Notes: generated from the letters alone by a model not told the origin. Positions 41,073 through 49,618 are shown, numbered from the stretch's first letter. The stretch: DNA of 64,000 nucleotides from CAZKWG01 sp964615375 (GCA_964615375.1 CAZTOW010000042.1:23437-87436), one strand, 5' to 3'. Program-made: numbers and translations.

Positions 41073-44000
41073 CTACTCGTCGTCGTCGGCCGTGCCCCGC
41101 AGCGCGCGCCGCTGAGCCCGGACGTGCTCCTGGAGGCCGTAGCGCTTCAGGATCTTGTTCAGGCGCGCCGGCTGGATGCCCAGCTTCCGAGCCGCGTCCC
41201 GCTGCACCCAGCCCACGCTCCGCAGCGCGCGGATCACCTCGCCCACCATCGACTGGTCCAGGCGCCCGCCGGGCTCGGTGCGGATGTCCCCCACCGACTC
41301 CTCCTCCTCGTCGAGCTGCTGGATGAGGCGCCCAAGCTCGATGTGGGAGAGCGTGCGGCCGAGGTTCTGGTACAGCGCCGCGGCGTTGGCCGAGAAGCTG
41401 GAGAGCTCGCGCAGGTTGCCCGGCCAGTGCCAGGTCGTGACCCGGTGCAGGGTCGGGGCGTCGAAGACCACCTCGGGCTGGGGCGTCCCGAGATCGTGCA
41501 ACATGCTGGCCAGGTATCGGTAGATGACCTCCGGGCCGCGCTCGCTGAGGCTGGGCAGGTGGACGTGGACGCGGCTCATGCGGTACCACAGGTCCTCGCG
41601 GAAGGTCCGCGCCCAGCGCCCCAGCGTCACGTCCACGTTGGTGCCGAGGATGATGTAGAGCGAGCCCGGAAGCGCATGCGCCGTCCCGGTGAGCCCGCCG
41701 AAGCGCCGCTCCGGCAGGTCCAGCAGCGGCAGGAGGATCTGCTGGCCCTGCTCGTCGAGGTTCTGGATCTCGTCGAGGAAGATGGCCTTCTTCCCGTGAA
41801 TCGCCTTGTCGATGGCGCCCGTCAGCCCGATTGCCCCGGTGAACTCGCCGCGCCTCGTGCCGGCGAGCTGGGTGACGAGCCACTGAGGCTCGCCCTTGCG
41901 CATGGCCAGGACCTCGACGCCCTGGAGCCCCAGCTTCTCCCGCGCCACCCGCTGGGCGAACCAGGTCTTGCCGGCGCCCGTGGGGCCGGTGATCAGCAGG
42001 TTGTTGGCCCGGCGCGCGTCCAGCATGTCCAGCGCCCCCCGGATGGCGTCGACGTGCTGTGGATCGCTCAGCAGGACGCCGAAGACGTCCACCGGCTCCA
42101 CCAGCACCCGGCGGGAGACGGCGGTGCTGCTCATGATCCCGAGGATCCGGCCCACCGCCGCCGCCAGGCGCCGCAGCACCGCCACGTCGGACTCGGTGAA
42201 GCGCTCGGCGCGTACGAGGTCGTCCACGTAGAGCGCGCCGACCGCCCGCCCGTTGTAGGGGATGGCCACCGCGCACAGGCTCTTGAGCTCGAACGTGCGC
42301 ACCGTGCGCGAGGTCGCCCGCAGGTGCGGGTCCAGGAAGGCGTTGCCCGAGAGCCAGTAGTCGTCCGGCTTCTGGATGTGGCGCAGCACCTCCTCGCTGA
42401 TGCCCGCGGCCTCCACCCCGGAGAGCTCCTTGTAGGAGAGCTGCTGGCCCAGGCCCGGCAGGCGGAGCGTGATGAGCACGCGGTGGGCGCCCAGGGCCTC
42501 GGTCATGATGCGGGCCAGCGCCTCGGGGAAGGCCTGCGGGCTGTGCATGGCCTCGATCAGCGAGACGATGCCCTCCAGATCGGCGCCCGGCCCCTCCAGC
42601 AGGCGGTCGCGCAGGGTGGCCGCCCGCGCCGCCGCCGGGCCGCGCAGCAGGCGCACGGCCTCGTCCAGATCGCGCCGCCGCTCGGGGAAGCTCTCGGGGT
42701 CCAGATCCTCCCCCGCGACGGCCAGCAGGACCTCCCCCGTCTCGATGCGGACCATGGGGTCAGGTGCGTCTGGCACCATCTTCCGTGCCAGCGCCAGGTG
42801 CTGGCGCCCCTTGGCCAGGGCCACCCTCCCGCGCAGGGCCTCCAGGGTCGCCGCCTGGTGGGCCTCCACGGGGAAGTTGATCTCCCCCAGCACCTGCTCC
42901 GCGCGCGCCGGCAGCCCGAGGGCCAGCAGAGCCTGCGCCAGGTAGGTGTGGACCACCGCGCGCAGCGACGGGGACAGGTCGTCCTCCGCCAGCGGCCCCA
43001 GCAGGGCGACCACGCTGTCGTGCTCCCCGCGCGCGAGCTGGAGCTGCGCCTCCAGCAGGATGCCGCGGACGCTGGCCTCCGGCTCCTCCGATCGCTCCGC
43101 CTCCGCCTGGAAGGCGTGGACGTGGCGCTCGGCCGCCGGCAACCTCCCCGCCCGCAGCTCCAGCTCCGCCAGCGACCAGGTCAGCCGCAACAGCAGCTCG
43201 GAGGCGCCGATCGCCTCGGCGATCATCAGCGCCTCAGTGTAGACCTCGCGCGCCTCCTGCCCCTGGCCCAGGCGCACCAGGGCGTTGGCCCGGTTCAGGC
43301 GGATCCCCGCCGCCGTCCGCCGCGCCCCCTCCAGATCCGCCAGCGAGGCCGCACGCGCCAGGAGCTGCTCGCCCCGGCGCAGCTCACCCCGGCGCGTGAG
43401 GATGCGCCCGGCGGCCGAGAGCGTCGCCGCCGACATCCCCGGCCGGCTGGCCCGATCCTCCACCCGCGCCAGCAGGCGCTCCACCCCAGGGTGATCCAGG
43501 CCCTGGTCGATGCGGCGCACGGCCAGCACCACCTCCAGCGAGAGCACCTCCTCCTCCAGGCTGGGGTCGTGGTCCACCGCCTCGCGGCAGGCCGCCTCGA
43601 CGCCGTCCAGATCGCCCAGGTGGAGCCTGCAGCGCGCCAGCTCCAGCCAGAGCGCGGGGGTGCGGTCGCCCGCCTCCAGGGCCGCGACCACCTCCACCAT
43701 CGCCTCGGCGTTGCGCCCGTCCTGGCGCAGCGCGCGGGCCCGGAGCACGCGCTCGTCCCCGCTGAGATCGCCCTTGCCCTCCAGCAGGCCGGCGGCCTGG
43801 CGGGGCTCGCCCCGGTCGAGGTGCAGGCGCACGAGGGTCGTCAGCGCGTGGCGATCCCCCGCCTCGGAGACCCGGCGGACCAGCTCCATCAGCTCCTCGC
43901 GGCGGTCGCCCACCACACGCTCCGCCTCCGGCAGCCAGGCGGCGGCGATGTCGTAGAGCCCGAGCCGAGCGGCAACCAGGCCCGCCCACAACCCATCCAG

Positions 44001-45656
44001 GCCGGAGATCTGAGCCTCCAAGGCCATGGATAGCGCGGGGCGGATCAGCGCGGGGATCTCGGCGTCCGAGAGCGGGCGGTCCACCAGCAGCGTGCCGTCC
44101 TCGCCGTTACGGACGAGCCCGAGCTCGATCAGGCGCGGCAGCGGATCGCGCACCTCCCGCGGCAGCATGGAGACGATCTGGGAGGGGATGCCCGAGGGCA
44201 GCGAGGCGAGCGCGTGGATGGCCAGCTGCTCGGCGGGCCGCAGGGCCTCCGACTGCGCGCCGGGCGCCCCCAACGCGCGGATCAGCGGGCCGGGCAGATC
44301 GCCCACCCGCCGCGCCGCCTCGCGCAGGCGCGCCTCCCCGGGGACCCCGAAGAAGCGGCCGATGCTGGCCACCTCCGAGGGCTTCAGCGCGCCCACCGCC
44401 ACCGTGTCGATCCCCGGGAGCGGCTCCCGGCTGGCCCAGAGCACGCGCGCGCCCCCCCGCGCGAGCCCGCGCGCGAGGTTGTCCAGCGTGGCGAGGCGCT
44501 CGAAGCTCAGGTCTTCGCGGCGCCCCAGGTAGATCACGCCCAGCAGCTCCCCGCCCCGCTCCAGCGCGTGCTTGACCTCCTCCGCCCAGCCCGCCCCCGG
44601 CGGCGCCGGGGAGCCCGTCAGCAGGGCCGCCAGCCGCCCCAGGGCCCGCGTCGGGTCATCCGCCCGCGAGAGATCCAGGGTCACGGCCCCCGAGCGATCC
44701 CCGAACAGGTGCAGGGCCCGCCGCGCCAGCCGCGTGCGACCGCTCCCCAGCGGCCCCACGAGCGCCAGCGCGCGCCCCTCCGAGGCCCCGAAGGCGCGGT
44801 GGAGCATCTCCATCTCCGCCGCGCGCCCCGCGAAGGGCGGCTCTCCCGCCCCCAGCGCCACGCGGACGCCCGACTCCTCCAGGCGCCGCGCCACCTCCTC
44901 GATCGAGGAGGGCCGGGCCGAGGGCTCTACCTCCAGCATGTCGTGGGCCAGCCTGGCCAGCACCGGCGGCACGTCGGAGGCTACGAGCCGCACCGGCACG
45001 ACGTCCCCGAGCAGCGCCGCGGCGCGCAGCTCCTGGCCGACCAGGTCCCCGAAGGGCCGCCGACCCGTCAGGAGCTCGTAGAGGATGGCGCCCAGGCTGT
45101 AGAGATCGGAGGCGATGGAGGCCGCCTGCCCGGCCAGCACCTCCGGCGCGGCGTAGCCCAGCGTCCCCCCCGCCTCCCCCGGCCCCGCGTGCACGCTGCG
45201 CGCCGAGCCCAGGTCCAGCATCATCGGCCCGATCTCTTCGGAGAAGAGCACGTTGTCGGGCTTGAGATCGAGGTGGATGAGCCCGCGGCGGTGCAGGTAG
45301 CTCACCGCGTCCAGCAGCCCGGCGAAGGCGTCCAGGCGCTGCGAGAGCGGCCGGCTGCGCAGCCCCTCCGTGATCGCCACCCCGTCCACCCAGCGGGTGG
45401 AGAAGCCCGTCACCGGCTCGTCGCTCTGAAGCCCCCGCGCGCCGACGAAGCGGTCCACGACGTGGACCAGCCGCGGGTGGGCGAGATCGGAGAGCAGGAG
45501 CCCCTCCGCCCGGAGCGCCTCAGCCTCCGAGGTGCCCGCGGGGGCCAGCTTCAGGACGCAGAGGCCGCCCAGGACACGGTCTTGAACCACCACCGTGCTG
45601 CCGCTCGTCGCGGGCGCCGGAGGGAGCACGGCCTTGTAGCGATGCGCCAGCTTCAC
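41073..45656 (-). CDS. Ser/Thr kinase-STAND-TPR-GAF-sigma-54 activator
   Basis: 1527 residues from the GTG at 45656, which has AGGAGGAGAGG before it. Order: protein kinase (about 5-265; HLDLKPDN at 128 and DLG in place of DFG), a P-loop ATPase (LVGPLGSGRTRLARRALHLF, about 290), tetratricopeptide-like helical repeats (about 590-1000), a GAF domain (about 1010-1160), a sigma-54 AAA+ domain (ITGPTGAGKT near 1221; RRGEFTGAIG, an E variant of GAFTGA, near 1267; AIFLDEIQNLDEQ; WHWPGNLREL), and a Fis-type helix-turn-helix at the end (SVGWVQRDAARKLGIQPARL). It should activate sigma-54 promoters, two of which lie just upstream in the divergent direction. Confidence 0.9.
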   Translation of the reverse strand: MKLAHRYKAVLPPAPATSGSTVVVQDRVLGGLCVLKLAPAGTSEAEALRAEGLLLSDLAHPRLVHVVDRFVGARGLQSDEPVTGFSTRWVDGVAITEGLRSRPLSQRLDAFAGLLDAVSYLHRRGLIHLDLKPDNVLFSEEIGPMMLDLGSARSVHAGPGEAGGTLGYAAPEVLAGQAASIASDLYSLGAILYELLTGRRPFGDLVGQELRAAALLGDVVPVRLVASDVPPVLARLAHDMLEVEPSARPSSIEEVARRLEESGVRVALGAGEPPFAGRAAEMEMLHRAFGASEGRALALVGPLGSGRTRLARRALHLFGDRSGAVTLDLSRADDPTRALGRLAALLTGSPAPPGAGWAEEVKHALERGGELLGVIYLGRREDLSFERLATLDNLARGLARGGARVLWASREPLPGIDTVAVGALKPSEVASIGRFFGVPGEARLREAARRVGDLPGPLIRALGAPGAQSEALRPAEQLAIHALASLPSGIPSQIVSMLPREVRDPLPRLIELGLVRNGEDGTLLVDRPLSDAEIPALIRPALSMALEAQISGLDGLWAGLVAARLGLYDIAAAWLPEAERVVGDRREELMELVRRVSEAGDRHALTTLVRLHLDRGEPRQAAGLLEGKGDLSGDERVLRARALRQDGRNAEAMVEVVAALEAGDRTPALWLELARCRLHLGDLDGVEAACREAVDHDPSLEEEVLSLEVVLAVRRIDQGLDHPGVERLLARVEDRASRPGMSAATLSAAGRILTRRGELRRGEQLLARAASLADLEGARRTAAGIRLNRANALVRLGQGQEAREVYTEALMIAEAIGASELLLRLTWSLAELELRAGRLPAAERHVHAFQAEAERSEEPEASVRGILLEAQLQLARGEHDSVVALLGPLAEDDLSPSLRAVVHTYLAQALLALGLPARAEQVLGEINFPVEAHQAATLEALRGRVALAKGRQHLALARKMVPDAPDPMVRIETGEVLLAVAGEDLDPESFPERRRDLDEAVRLLRGPAAARAATLRDRLLEGPGADLEGIVSLIEAMHSPQAFPEALARIMTEALGAHRVLITLRLPGLGQQLSYKELSGVEAAGISEEVLRHIQKPDDYWLSGNAFLDPHLRATSRTVRTFELKSLCAVAIPYNGRAVGALYVDDLVRAERFTESDVAVLRRLAAAVGRILGIMSSTAVSRRVLVEPVDVFGVLLSDPQHVDAIRGALDMLDARRANNLLITGPTGAGKTWFAQRVAREKLGLQGVEVLAMRKGEPQWLVTQLAGTRRGEFTGAIGLTGAIDKAIHGKKAIFLDEIQNLDEQGQQILLPLLDLPERRFGGLTGTAHALPGSLYIILGTNVDVTLGRWARTFREDLWYRMSRVHVHLPSLSERGPEVIYRYLASMLHDLGTPQPEVVFDAPTLHRVTTWHWPGNLRELSSFSANAAALYQNLGRTLSHIELGRLIQQLDEEEESVGDIRTEPGGRLDQSMVGEVIRALRSVGWVQRDAARKLGIQPARLNKILKRYGLQEHVRAQRRALRGTADDDE

Positions 45657-45884
45657 CCCTCTCCTCCTTCCAGCTGCGCCAGCATACGCCAGGCCTGACT
45701 TGGCGCCGAGCACGACACCGATCGGCGAGAGCGCCAATGCTCAGCCCACATTTCCACAGGGCAACAGCGTAGATCCAGAAATTGCTGGCGGGAAATCCGA
45801 CACCCCCTAACATGCATGATCAAGCAGGGGGATTTTCGGCCTTTCTCGCGCTCTATCGACAACCTGTTCTCAGCCTCCGGGGGC

Positions 45885-45900
45885 TGGCACGACTCTTGCC
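45885..45900 (+). promoter_or_regulatory. sigma-54 promoter of the Trp-rich secreted protein
   Basis: TGGCAC-GACTC-TTGCC matches the -24/-12 consensus (TGGCACG-N4-TTGCW) with correct spacing. Transcription should start near 45911, with a ribosome site (AGGAG) and ATG at 45938. Upstream, GGGAAATCCG (about 45790) resembles the palindromes of the second promoter. Confidence 0.8.
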
Positions 45901-45937
45901 TTCTCTTGTTGCGCAACCCCGCTTCAGGAGCAAGACC

Positions 45938-46291
45938 ATGAGAACCTCTCGGACGATCGCCGCCACCTTCCTCGCCCTCTTCAGCTCTGTCGCCTTCGCC
46001 GCTCCGTGGGACTGGGACGAGGAGGGGGGCAGCCGCTTCTGGCGCAGCGCCTCGCTGTGGTGGGCCCAGGACATCCACCCCCAGCACCCCTCCATCTCCT
46101 GGATCGACCAGAACGTCGAGCCCCCGCCCCGCGAGATGTGGTGCATGCACCAGGGCACCCCGCCCTCGCAGACCGACTGCGACATCCACCACGGCCTGGT
46201 CGAGGACTGGGCGGAGGCCTACACCGGCACCTACGTGCCCTGGCAGGACCTCGACTACCCCCGTGAGTGCCCCTCCTCTTGCTACCCGTGA
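45938..46291 (+). CDS. small Trp- and Cys-containing secreted protein
   Basis: 117 residues from the ATG at 45938 after AGGAG; a longer frame from 45782 starts before the promoter and is rejected. The signal peptide (TIAATFLALFSSVAFA) is cleaved before APWDWDE. The mature part, about 96 residues, has nine Trp, is acidic, and has four Cys (MWCMHQ, TDCDIHH, RECPSSCYP), likely two disulfides. Controlled by a sigma-54 promoter and probably by the divergent kinase-activator. No family known to me. Confidence 0.75.
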   Translation: MRTSRTIAATFLALFSSVAFAAPWDWDEEGGSRFWRSASLWWAQDIHPQHPSISWIDQNVEPPPREMWCMHQGTPPSQTDCDIHHGLVEDWAEAYTGTYVPWQDLDYPRECPSSCYP

Positions 46292-46310
46292 AGACCTTGC
46301 CGCAGGGCGT

Positions 46311-46351
46311 AGAAATTTCCGTCCCCAGAAATTTCCAGCATGGAAATTTCC
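46311..46351. promoter_or_regulatory. three tandem GGAAATTTCC enhancer-like palindromes
   Basis: AGAAATTTCC at 46311-46320, AGAAATTTCC at 46327-46336 and GGAAATTTCC at 46342-46351 have centres 16 and 15 bp apart. They lie about 125-165 bp upstream of the start predicted for the second sigma-54 promoter, a usual distance for activator sites. AT-rich palindromes stand out in this GC-rich DNA. Confidence 0.65.
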
Positions 46352-46448
46352 ATACGGAAACGCAACGCGAGACGACCGACCATCAGGCCGTCGAATTATA
46401 CAGCCTGCTTGGCCAACAATCTCGGCCACCCTGGGAAACGGGTTCTGC

Positions 46449-46464
46449 TGGCACGGTGCTTGCA
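46449..46464 (+). promoter_or_regulatory. sigma-54 promoter (second)
   Basis: TGGCAC-GGTGC-TTGCA is a near-perfect sigma-54 promoter. The predicted start is about 46475. No gene with a start codon and ribosome site follows on the plus strand before the antisense end of the gene at 46629. Confidence 0.8.
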
Positions 46465-46474
46465 CTATCTCATC

Positions 46475-46608
46475 GCGACGACCGCGAGGTCGTCCTCCTC
46501 TCCTCAAAAGAGTGTGTCTTGGAGCTGCCGCGCCCCCCGGGTCGAGCCTGGGAGTCGCTCCCGCACGTCGGAATCAGGGAGCACCGATCCGGGGGGTTTC
46601 TTTCTTCT
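46475..46608 (+). ncRNA. predicted sigma-54-dependent small RNA
   Basis: Two bases after the predicted start is a perfect 7-bp hairpin, GACGACC-GCGA-GGTCGTC (46477-46494), with a GNRA tetraloop. A second stem, GGGAG-TCG-CTCCC, follows near 46551, and a T-rich run after GGGGGG (46597-46608) may end the transcript. No ORF of note has a ribosome site. Length about 130 nt; the 3' end is uncertain. It may also run on antisense to the lipoprotein gene at 46629. Confidence 0.5.
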
Positions 46609-46628
46609 CTCGAGGGGCCTGGATGCCT

Positions 46629-47645
46629 CTAAGGTAGCGTCTTCGAAGCGAATCGGGCGCGAAGATGACGCCCGTGCTGTGGAAGCACCGGCGAGACCTC
46701 GACAATACAGTGAAGTCCATCCTCGGACTGCACCACGCTGATCTGGTAGCCGTGCAGGAGCAGTCGCCACTCCGGGTCCAGGGCCTCCGGGGCCAGGCAG
46801 CGCCCGTCCTCGGTCCGCGCCTCCGCCGCCAGGCGCATCGCCAGCGCCCCGGTCTGTTCGGACTCGATGGCGTCCGCCAGCAGGGTGGCCTCCGCCTGGA
46901 GCGCCTCGCGCGCCGCGGGCTCGAGCTCACCCGGCCGCAGGCTCAGCCGCCGGTCGAGCTCCGTGGGCTCCACGCCCGCGGGGACCACCGCCGTCGCCGT
47001 GGGGACGTTGACGCGGAGCTGAGCCTGCTCCCCTTGCAGGGCGGGTTCCACGGGGAACTCCAGGACGATCTCCGGCCCCTCGGCGCGCGCGGTGGTCAGG
47101 ACCGGGTCGGGGGTCATCCAGAAGGCGTCGTAGACGGCGACGCGGGCCCGCTCGCCGAGCAGCTGGAGGTCGCCCACGGTCTGCTCGCCGTCCAGCAGGA
47201 GGAAGCTGCCCTGCTCCCAGGCCCGGCGCTCCTCGTCGAGGCGGGCGCGGCTGGCCTCGGCGCGCGCGTCCAGCTCCGAGCTCGGGGGGACGATGTCCTG
47301 GCTCAGGCGGAGCTCGTGCTCACCCGCGCGCGCGCCCAGCAGCAGGGCCACGTCTCCGCGCAGCAGCCGGAGCGTGGCGATCCCCTCCCCCAGGCCGGTC
47401 TGGAGCGGGAAGCTGATCCAGAGCGTCTCCCCGTCCCGCTCGGCCTGCGCGGAGACCAGCCCCTCCGTCCCCCAGCGGGGCCCCCAGAGGCCCACGCGCA
47501 GCCCGCCGTCGCCGCAGCCGCCGTCCACGAGGATCGCGCCGCGGACCTCCTCTCCCGTGAGGCCGATGCTCGCGGGCAGCGGCGCCTCCTGCGCGCTGCA
47601 GGCGGCGGCGAGGAGCAGCGGGAGCGCGGCGCGACGAAACGACAT
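46629..47645 (-). CDS. lipoprotein of unknown function
   Basis: 338 residues from the ATG at 47645, which starts MSFRRAALPLLLAAACSAQ with a lipobox (LAAAC); the longer frame adds a non-signal lead and is rejected. The mature chain has a beta-rich first third, an Arg/Glu-rich helix (ARAEASRARLDEERRAWEQG) and a second beta-rich part with two Cys near the end. Family unknown. It is divergent from the PAAR gene and convergent with the predicted small RNA. Confidence 0.68.
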   Translation of the reverse strand: MSFRRAALPLLLAAACSAQEAPLPASIGLTGEEVRGAILVDGGCGDGGLRVGLWGPRWGTEGLVSAQAERDGETLWISFPLQTGLGEGIATLRLLRGDVALLLGARAGEHELRLSQDIVPPSSELDARAEASRARLDEERRAWEQGSFLLLDGEQTVGDLQLLGERARVAVYDAFWMTPDPVLTTARAEGPEIVLEFPVEPALQGEQAQLRVNVPTATAVVPAGVEPTELDRRLSLRPGELEPAAREALQAEATLLADAIESEQTGALAMRLAAEARTEDGRCLAPEALDPEWRLLLHGYQISVVQSEDGLHCIVEVSPVLPQHGRHLRARFASKTLP

Positions 47646-47675
47646 GGTGCAGATGCTATCCCGTCGCGCCTGTTG

Positions 47676-47681
47676 TATGAT
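47676..47681 (+). promoter_or_regulatory. -10 element of the PAAR gene
   Basis: TATGAT lies 19 bp before the ATG at 47701, and GGGAGGG provides a ribosome site. No good -35 is visible at 17 bp. Confidence 0.4.
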
Positions 47682-47700
47682 CTTTCCACGGGAGGGTCGC

Positions 47701-48021
47701 ATGCCGCCCCAGTCACGAGTCACCGACTACGCCTTCAACCCCGCAGACGCCCACGGCTGCCCCGCCTGCCCTCACCCGGTGCAGGGACCGGGCGTTCAGG
47801 GCTCGCCGGACGTCATCGTCAACGGGCTCCAGGCGCTGCGCATCGGCGACCCGGGCATCCACTTCGCCTGCTGCGGCCCGAACACCTGGAACGTCCAGAC
47901 CGGCAGCGGCACGGTCTACTACAACGACATCCCCGCGGCGCGGATCAACGACATGACCACGCACTGCGGCGGCGTGGGCAACCTGATCCAGGGGAGCTCC
48001 GACGTCATCGTGGGCGGCTGA
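47701..48021 (+). CDS. PAAR-domain spike-tip protein
   Basis: 106 residues forming little more than one PAAR domain: PADAHGCPACPHPVQGP, SPDVIVNGLQALRIGD, HFACCGP, VYYNDIPAARINDMTTHCGG and SSDVIVGG, with the repeated SxDVxVNG turns and Cys/His ligands that bind the tip metal. PAAR proteins cap the VgrG/gp5 spike of type VI secretion systems, eCIS and contractile phages. Two gp5/VgrG-like genes lie about 1 kb downstream. Confidence 0.9.
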   Translation: MPPQSRVTDYAFNPADAHGCPACPHPVQGPGVQGSPDVIVNGLQALRIGDPGIHFACCGPNTWNVQTGSGTVYYNDIPAARINDMTTHCGGVGNLIQGSSDVIVGG

Positions 48022-48034
48022 GGGGGCGCCCACC

Positions 48035-48856
48035 CTGGTCTGCCCGGGGTGTCGGCGCGCGGACGACGGGAGCCTGCGCGCCTACGCGCTGACCGGGCGG
48101 CCCGCGGGTCTGGGCTGCGACGGCTGCGGGCGGGTCTACCCGGTGGTGGACGGCGCGCCCATCGTGCTGCGCGACGTGGACGCCTGGCTGCGCGAGGAGG
48201 CGGTGAGCCTGCTCCGACGCGCCGATCTGCCGGGCCCGACCTGGGAGCGGATCGTCCAGGGCGCGGGGGGCCCGCTGCAGCGCGATCAGCGCCTGCTCGA
48301 GGTCTACGCGGCGAGCCAGGATGGCCCGCTCCAGCGCTGGACCCGCGAGCGGGTGGGCAGCCTGGAGGGGCTCGGGCTGGACATGGGCTCGGGCTCGGCG
48401 AGCTACGGGCAGCCCGCCTCGGGGAGCGTGGTGGGCATGGACCTCAACTGGAGCCTGCTCGCCCGCTTCCCCGGTCGCCGGCTGCTGGCGGACGCCCACG
48501 ATCCTCCCTTCCTGCCCGAGAGCTTCGACGCGGTCCTGCTGCTGAACCTGCTGGACTCCTGCCGCGAGCCCTTCCTGGTGCTCCAGCAGGCCGACGCCCT
48601 GCTCAGGCCGGGCGGGCGCCTGCTGCTGAGCTGCGCGTTCGCCTGGCAGGACGAGATCACGCCGCCGGCCAGCCGCCTGGAAGAGCGCTTCCTGCTGGGC
48701 TTCCTCCAGCTCCGCGGGTATACGCTCGAGCCCCAGGGCCTGCTGGAGCTGGACTGGCCGCTCCAGATCGGGCCTCGCACCCGCCACGTCCACCGGGCCC
48801 TGGCGCTCGATGCGCGAAAGCCCCCGCCGGCCACCCGCGCCGCGCCGCCGCCATAG
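48035..48856 (+). CDS. zinc-ribbon SAM-dependent methyltransferase
   Basis: 273 residues if started at the CTG at 48035; the first standard start (GTG at 48143) would remove a Trm112-like zinc ribbon (LVCPGCRRADDGSL ... LGCDGCGRVYPVVDGAPIVL) that reads cleanly in frame. No stop lies between 47987 and 48143 and GAGGGGG stands before the CTG. The methyltransferase core has LGLDMGSGSASYGQ (AdoMet loop), VVGMDLNWSLL, DAHDPPFLPESFDAVLLLNL and RPGGRLLLS. It sits between the PAAR and spike genes; substrate unknown. Confidence 0.72.
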   Translation: MVCPGCRRADDGSLRAYALTGRPAGLGCDGCGRVYPVVDGAPIVLRDVDAWLREEAVSLLRRADLPGPTWERIVQGAGGPLQRDQRLLEVYAASQDGPLQRWTRERVGSLEGLGLDMGSGSASYGQPASGSVVGMDLNWSLLARFPGRRLLADAHDPPFLPESFDAVLLLNLLDSCREPFLVLQQADALLRPGGRLLLSCAFAWQDEITPPASRLEERFLLGFLQLRGYTLEPQGLLELDWPLQIGPRTRHVHRALALDARKPPPATRAAPPP

Positions 48857-48897
48857 CCCGCGTTCTCCCCGGATCGGCGCTCCTTTCTGCCACCTCG

Positions 48898-48926
48898 TTG
48901 ACCCGGATGACGACAACCCCTATACT
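48898..48926 (+). promoter_or_regulatory. sigma-70 promoter of the spike-protein genes
   Basis: TTGACC and TATACT are separated by 17 bp, about 35 bp before the ATG at 48962, which has a CGGGAGAGCACC ribosome site. One of the best housekeeping-type promoters in the window. Confidence 0.75.
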
Positions 48927-48961
48927 TGTGATTCTGGGACGTTTACGCGCGGGAGAGCACC

Positions 48962-49618
48962 ATGCCCAAAGTCACCGACCGTCAGGGCCGCCCCTTCTCG
49001 GGGCAGATGCCGGGTCTCGTGGAGGCCATCGTCATCGACAACGTGGACCCCGACCAGCTCGGCCGCGTGAAGGTGAAGTTCCCCACCCTGCCCGAGATGC
49101 CCGAGGGCTACTGGGCGCGCCTGGTCATGCCCATGGCCGGCAGAGAGCGCGGCTGGATGACCATCCCCGAGAAGGACGACGAGGTGCTGGTCAGCTTCGT
49201 CCACGGGGACATCAACCACGCCATCGTCATGGGCTCGCTCTACAACGGCGTGGACACGCCGCCTTACGCGAACGAGGACGGTGAGAACAACCTGCGCGTC
49301 TTCCAGTCGCGCTCGGGCCACCGCCTGACCTTCGACGACACCGCGGGCGCCGAGCGCATCGAGCTCATCTCCCACAACGAGGAGATCCGCTTCATCTGGG
49401 ACTCGGCGAACAAGACGCTCTCGATCTACTCGGGCAAGGACATCATCATCGAGGCCAAGGAGACGGTCTCGCTGAAGTGCAAGGACTTCATCCTCGAGGC
49501 CGACAATTCCATCAGCATCACCGCCGGCACCACCATGGACATCGAGACCGGCCAGACGTGCACGGTCAACGGCGGCACGCAGCTCACGATGAAGGCGAGC
49601 ATGACGCTCATCAACTGA
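48962..49618 (+). CDS. gp5/VgrG-like spike protein (baseplate V type)
   Basis: 218 residues. The OB-fold of phage gpV/gp5 is at about 10-110: LVEAIVIDNVDPDQLGRVKV, MAGRERGWMTIPEKDDEVLV and IVMGSLYNGVDTPPY. The C-terminal half is an extended beta-prism with repeated short strands (IIIEAKETVSLKCKDFILEA, ISITAGTTMDI), forming the needle. The gp27-like hub of full VgrG proteins is missing, so a separate hub protein would be needed. Paralogous to the next gene. Confidence 0.87.
   Translation: MPKVTDRQGRPFSGQMPGLVEAIVIDNVDPDQLGRVKVKFPTLPEMPEGYWARLVMPMAGRERGWMTIPEKDDEVLVSFVHGDINHAIVMGSLYNGVDTPPYANEDGENNLRVFQSRSGHRLTFDDTAGAERIELISHNEEIRFIWDSANKTLSIYSGKDIIIEAKETVSLKCKDFILEADNSISITAGTTMDIETGQTCTVNGGTQLTMKASMTLIN

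Larger units (their letters stand above)
46292..46628. other. intergenic regulatory stretch with a second sigma-54 promoter
   Basis: No convincing coding sequence. It holds three GGAAATTTCC-type palindromes (46311-46351), a consensus sigma-54 promoter (46449-46464) and a hairpin-rich transcribed segment ending in a T-rich tract near 46608, listed separately. Confidence 0.6.

Noticed and set aside
41124..44033. A 969-codon plus-strand frame inside the kinase-activator gene
   Set aside because: It mirrors the third codon position bias of the real gene on the other strand and shows no motifs.
46263..46741. Overlapping plus-strand frames of 121-133 codons around the second sigma-54 promoter
   Set aside because: All start upstream of the promoter and run across the palindromes and the promoter itself; none has a good ribosome site or recognisable sequence.
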